10,313 nucleotides of DNA, taken from positions 1-10,313 of the forward strand of contig CAZAKZ010000176.1 in assembly GCA_964485695.1 (NCBI GenBank), read 5' to 3'. Below the pieces are notes generated by a model. It ran no database searches. It saw only the letters and a list, made by a program, of their open reading frames with translations, and had not been told where the DNA came from. Source of the DNA: CAZAKZ01 sp964485695 (GTDB taxonomy: Bacteria > Planctomycetota > JAFGQW01). Of this stretch, positions 6,664 through 10,313 are shown in pieces (the stretch's first letter is position 1; every line of letters starts with the position of its first letter). The translations under genes and the position numbers were made by a program.

Positions 6664-7024
6664 TGCTGGCCTGATCGAGCACTCGACCGATGACCCGGGA
6701 GAATTGGAAAGCCCTCGGATCTCACGCACGATTTCTGGCTCAAATCCGGGCCATCGGATAGCCGTGGAGCCTCCCACGGGGCGGAAATTGCTCGATTTGG
6801 GACATAAATGGGCCGTGTGGCAGCACCCGGATTGCGGATCCGGAGGCAACCGTCGTTCCCGAAATAACGGCCACGTTGCTGCGTGGGGGGGTCTTCGAAG
6901 GAACACCAGGAATCCACTCTATCTTGCACTACACTATCTCCTTGTACAACCCGGTCAGGGGAGCGCGGAATCTTCGCCCACGGGTCCGGAAGGGCCTTTC
7001 CGCAGGGAAACTGGAGTCCAGGCC
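6664..7024. other. 361-base gap with several small inverted repeats
   Basis: An open frame runs through from 6704 into the peptidase gene, but its first 107 codons have no recognisable domain or ribosome-binding site and place the signal peptide internally, so I treat it as non-coding. The gap holds perfect inverted repeats: TCGAG/CTCGA (6675-6686), ATCCG/CGGAT (6744-6759), CCGTGG/CCACGG (6762-6779), CCGGAT/ATCCGG (6827-6843) and CGGAA/TTCCG (6987-7002). Three of them have 6-base loops. None is followed by a T run, so no clear terminator for the lipoprotein operon is seen, and no strong promoter could be placed. Confidence 0.5.
7013..7016 (+). promoter_or_regulatory. Ribosome-binding site supporting the TTG start at 7025
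   Basis: GGAG sits 8 bases before TTG 7025, which opens directly into a signal peptide. No ATG or GTG in this frame offers a similar combination nearby. Confidence 0.55.
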
Positions 7025-8482
7025 TTGAAAACGTCCGGTTCGATTCTCGCTGTGGTCCTCGCCCTGGTTGCGGCTCCGGCTTCGGCTCAGGATCTTGCCC
7101 AGAACCTGCCGAAGAACCTCGCCCGGAAGGAGCACACGGCCCGGAAGCAGGCGGCCAGGGAGCTGATTCGTCTCGCGAAGTACTGCAGGCAGGGCAAGGC
7201 CTACGCCCTGGCGCGAGCGGAGTTCCTGAGAGCGTTGGCCCTCCACCCCGACCGTGGTCCGGTGAAGAGGGAGAATAAGAAATACGGGCACCTCTCTTCC
7301 CGGGAAGGCACTCCCAGAGCCGGATTCCGGAGGTCGTGCGAGAAGAAGAGGAGGGCGGTGCACGCCAGCTGCGTCAAGCGGCTTGCCGGGGTGGCGCTCC
7401 TGATCAGCAGGAGGGGATTTCCCGAACGATTCGAGCACCTCGCCCGGCTTGCCGCCGCACACTTTCCCCTGAAAGACGTACGATCCCGGTTCAAGGTGGT
7501 CTGGTTCGACCCCTACCGCAGGTGGGTCCATCCGGCCACGGCCAGGAAGCTCCGGTCCGGCCAGGAACGCATCGACGGGAAGTGGGTGAGCCGGGCCGAG
7601 GTCGAGAAGCTGGACGCCGCGCACCGGACCTGGGACAACCCGTGGATCGTGTCGGACGAGGTGCACGAGGTCCGGACCACCCTGGGGCTCAGGTCCGCGA
7701 GGCGGATCCTGGGGCACATCTCCGTGTACCGGCGATTCGTCCTCGATCATCTCCGGAGCGACTGGGACTTCCGGCCGCCCGAGGGCAAGCTTCCCGTCAT
7801 CGTCACCGCGACCCGGGCCGAGCTCATGGCCAGGATGCAGAACCACGCCAGTGACGAGGACGTGACGTCCATCGGCGGAGCCTTCTACCTCCAGACGAGC
7901 TCTTTCCTGAATCCGTGCTTCGTGACCCTGGAGTACAGGGATGCCGTCGGCCAGACCCTGACCCTTCCCATCGACAAGATCTACCTGCCGCTGCAGCACG
8001 AGATCGCCCACCAGATCGCCTTTGAATACTCCAAGCACGACCACGACCGGACCCGACAAATCCAGCACCAGTTCTGGTGCGTGGAAGCCCTGGCCAACTA
8101 CCTGGAGTACTACGTCATCGAGAAGGGGGTGTGGCGCCTGACCCATCCCAGGCTCATCTCCCTGGGCGACGGCTTCGTGGAGGGGGCCTTCTCCCACTGC
8201 AAGCAGAACCTGCAGGGGCTGCCTAGCCTGAAGGATTTTTTTGCCACGCCGCCCGACCGGTTCATGACGGTGGAGAACTACCACATGGCCGCCACTGCGG
8301 CCTACTTCCTCCTAGAGGGAGAGGGCGGGCGCTACCGCAAGCCCTTCCTGAAGCTCCTCGAGAGGGTGCACAAGGTCCGGGACAGCAAGGAGACCCTGCA
8401 CCAGTGCTTCGAGGGCATCGACCTCGGTGTCCTGCAGAGGCAGTGGGAGAAGTTCGTCCGCCGCATCAAGGTGGATGCGTAG
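7025..8482 (+). CDS. Exported DUF1570-like zinc metallopeptidase
   Basis: A 485-residue secreted protein, read from TTG 7025. The signal peptide is residues 1-21 (hydrophobic 7-17, cleavage near ASA/Q). Residues 36-80 are helical and TPR-like (ARKQAARELIRLAKYC, YALARAEFLRALALHP). Residues 160-197 (FDPYRRWVHPATARKL, then IDGKWVSRAEVEKL) resemble a small module common in planctomycete TPR proteins. The catalytic domain follows: HEIAH at 325-329 is the HExxH zinc site, and E354 in WCVEALANYLE is the probable third ligand, the gluzincin arrangement used by DUF1570. The C-terminal part (AATAAYFLLEGEGG, then a helix with LLERVHK) also fits that family. Substrate is unknown. It is convergent with the next gene, only 38 bases away, and shows no link to the cytochromes. 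Assignment to the peptidase clan is firmer than to DUF1570 itself. Confidence 0.75.
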   Translation: MKTSGSILAVVLALVAAPASAQDLAQNLPKNLARKEHTARKQAARELIRLAKYCRQGKAYALARAEFLRALALHPDRGPVKRENKKYGHLSSREGTPRAGFRRSCEKKRRAVHASCVKRLAGVALLISRRGFPERFEHLARLAAAHFPLKDVRSRFKVVWFDPYRRWVHPATARKLRSGQERIDGKWVSRAEVEKLDAAHRTWDNPWIVSDEVHEVRTTLGLRSARRILGHISVYRRFVLDHLRSDWDFRPPEGKLPVIVTATRAELMARMQNHASDEDVTSIGGAFYLQTSSFLNPCFVTLEYRDAVGQTLTLPIDKIYLPLQHEIAHQIAFEYSKHDHDRTRQIQHQFWCVEALANYLEYYVIEKGVWRLTHPRLISLGDGFVEGAFSHCKQNLQGLPSLKDFFATPPDRFMTVENYHMAATAAYFLLEGEGGRYRKPFLKLLERVHKVRDSKETLHQCFEGIDLGVLQRQWEKFVRRIKVDA

Positions 8483-8508
8483 CCGCTCCTGGATAACCGC
8501 CCGCGGCT
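8481..8508. terminator. Weak hairpin between convergent genes
   Basis: AGCCGC (8481-8486) and GCGGCT (8503-8508) form a six-pair stem with a 16-base loop in the 38-base gap between the two converging genes. No T run flanks it on either side, so a bidirectional terminator is only possible. Confidence 0.2.
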
Positions 8509-8520
8509 CCTGATATCCCG

Positions 8521-10047
8521 TCACTTCACATCGATCGGGTTCAGGTTCGAGAGCTGGGTTCCCATCAACGCCTGGATCGGGATCGATATCCTGGGAAAGG
8601 TGGGGGGAAACTCGAACGAGAAGCCGGACACCCTCGTGTTCGGGAACACTCCCATGGGGATGATCCCCATGGCCGCCGGATTGAGGTGGAGGAATCCGTG
8701 GAGCCCGGGAATGGTGGCGGGTGGATTCAGGACGCCGCTGCTGTAGGCCCAGTACCAGAGCTGCCCGGGATCTCCGATGATGTCCACCTGGATCTTGCCC
8801 CCGGGTGTGGGCGTGCCCGAATGGGAGAGGCGGGGAAAGAACTCGTCCGCTCCCATGTCCACGGTGCCGTACCCGATGCGCGGATCCCCCTCGAAATCCA
8901 CGGTGATCCCGGCCAGGACCGTGTGCGTGCCTCTATCCCGGCAGGGGGAGGCGTGGGGCAGGTGGAAATCGCGTCCGCCCGGGTTCAAGAATCCGGGATT
9001 CTGGGAGATGTTCCCGGTGCCCGGAAAGCCGGTGCTCACGTTGCAGTAGCGTACCGCCGCGGGATTGTAGACGTCGCCTCCATGATTGGCACTGTTGCCC
9101 CAGAGGATCGAGTTGGTGATGGTTCCGCCGTAGATGCCTCCGCCACGACTGCTCGTTCCATATTGAACCCGCACCGAGTTGCCGTAGATCGTGTTGTTCG
9201 TGATGGTGGCCGAGCTGGCGCAATAGATCCCGCCTCCTTCGCTGACGTGTGCGACGGTGGAGCTGAATCCCTCGCTGGCGGCGGAGTTGAAGGCGATGAT
9301 GTTGTTCACCACCGTACTGGGGCCGTGGAGGTAGAGGCCGCCTCCGTAGGTCCGGCACGGCGTGGGGGGGGAGATGTCTCCCCTGGCCCAGATCCAGTTG
9401 TTCGTGATGACGTTGCCCGCGATGTACGCGGCGCCTTTGATGTAGATGGCTCCGCCCCGGACCTCGGCGTCGGTGAACTCGGCGTCCATGTCGGTGTGAT
9501 TGTTGGTGATGAGGTTGTTCACGATGTGCGGTGAACCGCTCTCGGAATGAATCGCGGCGGAAGGCGGGGGCCAGAGCCCTGTAATGCAGCTGTGGCCCGT
9601 GATGACGTTCCCGATGATCAGCGGTGAGCCCCCGGTCGAATGGATGGCGGGATCCGTGCAGGGGCATGTGTAGTACCCTCCCCGGATCACGTTGTTCCTG
9701 ATCGTCGGCGATCCGTAGCTCCGGATGTGGCCGATGATGGTGAAACCCTCGAGCACGGCATCGCGCCCTTGCGTCCCGCTGAACCGGATCTCGGTTTTCC
9801 GTTGAATGGTCGTCCGCGACGCGCCCTCGGCGCTTATGACCACGAGGGTCTTTCCCTTGAAGTCGATCCAGTTCTCGGTATAGACGCCGGGCGCCACGAG
9901 CACGGTGTCCTTGTCCCTGGCTGCATTGATCGCCGACTGAATCGTCTTGTACTGCGATGGCACCTTCAATACGGTTTGGGCCGAGGCCATTGGAAACCCG
10001 ACGGTCACAAGGAAGAGAAAGGCGACTGTCACTGGTCTGGTAGTCAT
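8521..10047 (-). CDS. Secreted parallel beta-helix protein with C-terminal sandwich domain
   Basis: A 508-residue exported protein. The start is set by AAGGGG 6 bases upstream. Signal peptide is residues 1-23 (cleavage near ASA/Q). Residues 28-58 (VPSQYKTIQSAINAA, DTVLVAPGVYTENW) are the typical opening cap of NosD/DUF1565-type right-handed beta-helices. From about 100 to 330 come beta-helix coils marked by repeats such as SPTIRNNVI, SPLIIGNVIT, SPHIVNNLITNN, STVVNNIIAFN, ATITNNTIYGN and TITNSILWGN. VDMGADEF (397-403) closes the helix, as in many planctomycete and related proteins. Residues 412-508 (PGGKIQVDIIGDPGQLWYW to IPIQALMGTQLSN) form a beta-sandwich-like C-terminal domain that I associate with planctomycete exported proteins. 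Such helices often bind or cleave polysaccharide, but no catalytic triad can be assigned, so an adhesin or surface role is equally likely. Confidence 0.8.
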   Translation of the reverse strand: MTTRPVTVAFLFLVTVGFPMASAQTVLKVPSQYKTIQSAINAARDKDTVLVAPGVYTENWIDFKGKTLVVISAEGASRTTIQRKTEIRFSGTQGRDAVLEGFTIIGHIRSYGSPTIRNNVIRGGYYTCPCTDPAIHSTGGSPLIIGNVITGHSCITGLWPPPSAAIHSESGSPHIVNNLITNNHTDMDAEFTDAEVRGGAIYIKGAAYIAGNVITNNWIWARGDISPPTPCRTYGGGLYLHGPSTVVNNIIAFNSAASEGFSSTVAHVSEGGGIYCASSATITNNTIYGNSVRVQYGTSSRGGGIYGGTITNSILWGNSANHGGDVYNPAAVRYCNVSTGFPGTGNISQNPGFLNPGGRDFHLPHASPCRDRGTHTVLAGITVDFEGDPRIGYGTVDMGADEFFPRLSHSGTPTPGGKIQVDIIGDPGQLWYWAYSSGVLNPPATIPGLHGFLHLNPAAMGIIPMGVFPNTRVSGFSFEFPPTFPRISIPIQALMGTQLSNLNPIDVK

Positions 10048-10053
10048 GACGTA

Positions 10054-10059
10054 CCCCTT
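10054..10059 (-). promoter_or_regulatory. Ribosome-binding site of the beta-helix gene
   Basis: On the minus strand AAGGGG lies 6 bases before the ATG at 10047, a clear Shine-Dalgarno match that supports this start. Confidence 0.7.
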
Positions 10060-10179
10060 GAGAAAAAGAGGATGGATTCAACCCACACAACCGTGATTGC
10101 TACCCTTCGTGCCTGTCCTCGATTCCGGGTGTGGTCGTGACAGCTCGATTCAGTCCGGTTCTGGAAAGTGGGCACTGCC

Positions 10180-10208
10180 ATTCAAACCGTTCCTGTTATC
10201 GGGGACAA
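10180..10208 (-). promoter_or_regulatory. Possible sigma-70-type promoter of the beta-helix gene
   Basis: On the minus strand TTGTCC (10203-10208) and TTGAAT (10180-10185) are separated by 17 bases. Each matches four of six consensus bases. The implied leader is about 125 bases. This is a weak match in a lineage whose promoter rules may differ. Confidence 0.25.
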
Positions 10209-10288
10209 CCGGGTTGGGACAGGAAATTCTCCTCCTGGCCCGGCCAGGCAACGGAGGCGAGAAGGGAGGGGCCTGTCGTTCATTTTAA

Positions 10289-10313
10289 GGGGAAACCCCC
10301 AGCTCTGCTGGGG
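10289..10313. terminator. Hairpin at the window edge, possibly a terminator
   Basis: CCCCAGC (10297-10303), loop TCT and GCTGGGG (10307-10313) make a perfect seven-pair stem. Read on the minus strand it is followed by GTTT and then CCCCTTAAAA, so it could terminate a leftward gene beyond the window. GGGG at 10289-10292 can pair instead with CCCC from 10296, giving a competing hairpin. Confidence 0.35.

Larger units (their letters stand above)
10048..10313. other. Upstream region of the beta-helix gene, no gene seen
   Basis: Short open frames here have no domain or convincing start. The stretch contains the ribosome-binding site and a possible promoter of the beta-helix gene. It also has a near-palindrome CCTGGCC-C-GGCCAGG (10234-10248) and a hairpin at the window edge. 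Confidence 0.5.

Noticed and set aside
6704..7024. N-terminal extension of the peptidase from an earlier start
   Set aside because: It would bury a typical signal peptide about 107 residues inside the protein and has no ribosome-binding site; TTG 7025 with GGAG is better.
6929..8284. Minus-strand open frame (451 codons) opposite the peptidase
   Set aside because: Antisense to the HEIAH-bearing gene, with no signal peptide or recognisable domain.
8686..9534. Plus-strand open frame opposite the beta-helix gene
   Set aside because: Its repetitive Gly/Val/Asp-rich product mirrors the antisense repeats of the beta-helix coils; no start signal or domain.
10234..10248. Near-palindrome CCTGGCC-C-GGCCAGG as an operator
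   Set aside because: GC-rich palindromes of this size are frequent here and it lies upstream of the weak promoter candidate with no supporting copies.

Overview
The window carries two unrelated-looking blocks. The left block (78-6663) is a plus-strand cluster of four exported or membrane electron-transfer genes with 36 c-type heme attachment motifs in three cytochromes. The right block (7025-10047) holds two exported proteins in convergent orientation: a DUF1570-like zinc metallopeptidase and a parallel beta-helix protein. The DNA is GC-rich and bacterial. The best lineage guess is Planctomycetota or a close relative. This rests on the DUF1570-like peptidase and on the C-terminal sandwich domain of the beta-helix protein, both of which I associate with that phylum. 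It is an inference from family memory, not a phylogenetic result.

Region by region: 1-77 is the tail of whatever lies upstream, ending in a perfect 16-bp palindrome that runs into the first start codon. 78-1904 encodes a three-helix NapC/NirT-type (ImcH-like) cytochrome with 13 heme sites. 1942-4737 encodes a 19-heme periplasmic cytochrome fused to a multi-helix cytochrome b domain (CbcL-like architecture); its heme region is an evident 244-residue, eight-heme tandem duplication. 4738-5131 is a gap with a terminator-like hairpin and an 18-bp dyad. 5132-5851 encodes a tetraheme cytochrome c554-type protein, overlapping by 4 bases a lipoprotein (5848-6663) with an NrfJ-like and an OB-fold-like domain. 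6664-7024 is a gap rich in small inverted repeats. 7025-8482 is the metallopeptidase. 8521-10047 (minus) is the beta-helix protein. 10048-10313 is its upstream region plus a hairpin at the window edge.

Likely joint function (inference): the two membrane cytochromes resemble, by architecture, two quinol-oxidising inner-membrane cytochromes that Geobacter uses to send electrons to the periplasm and on to extracellular acceptors. The tetraheme c554-type protein could be the soluble periplasmic carrier that takes electrons onward. The lipoprotein could be an accessory factor. No porin, outer-membrane conduit, iron-sulfur or molybdopterin subunit is visible here, so the terminal acceptor cannot be read from this window. 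The peptidase and beta-helix protein have no evident link to the electron-transfer cluster.
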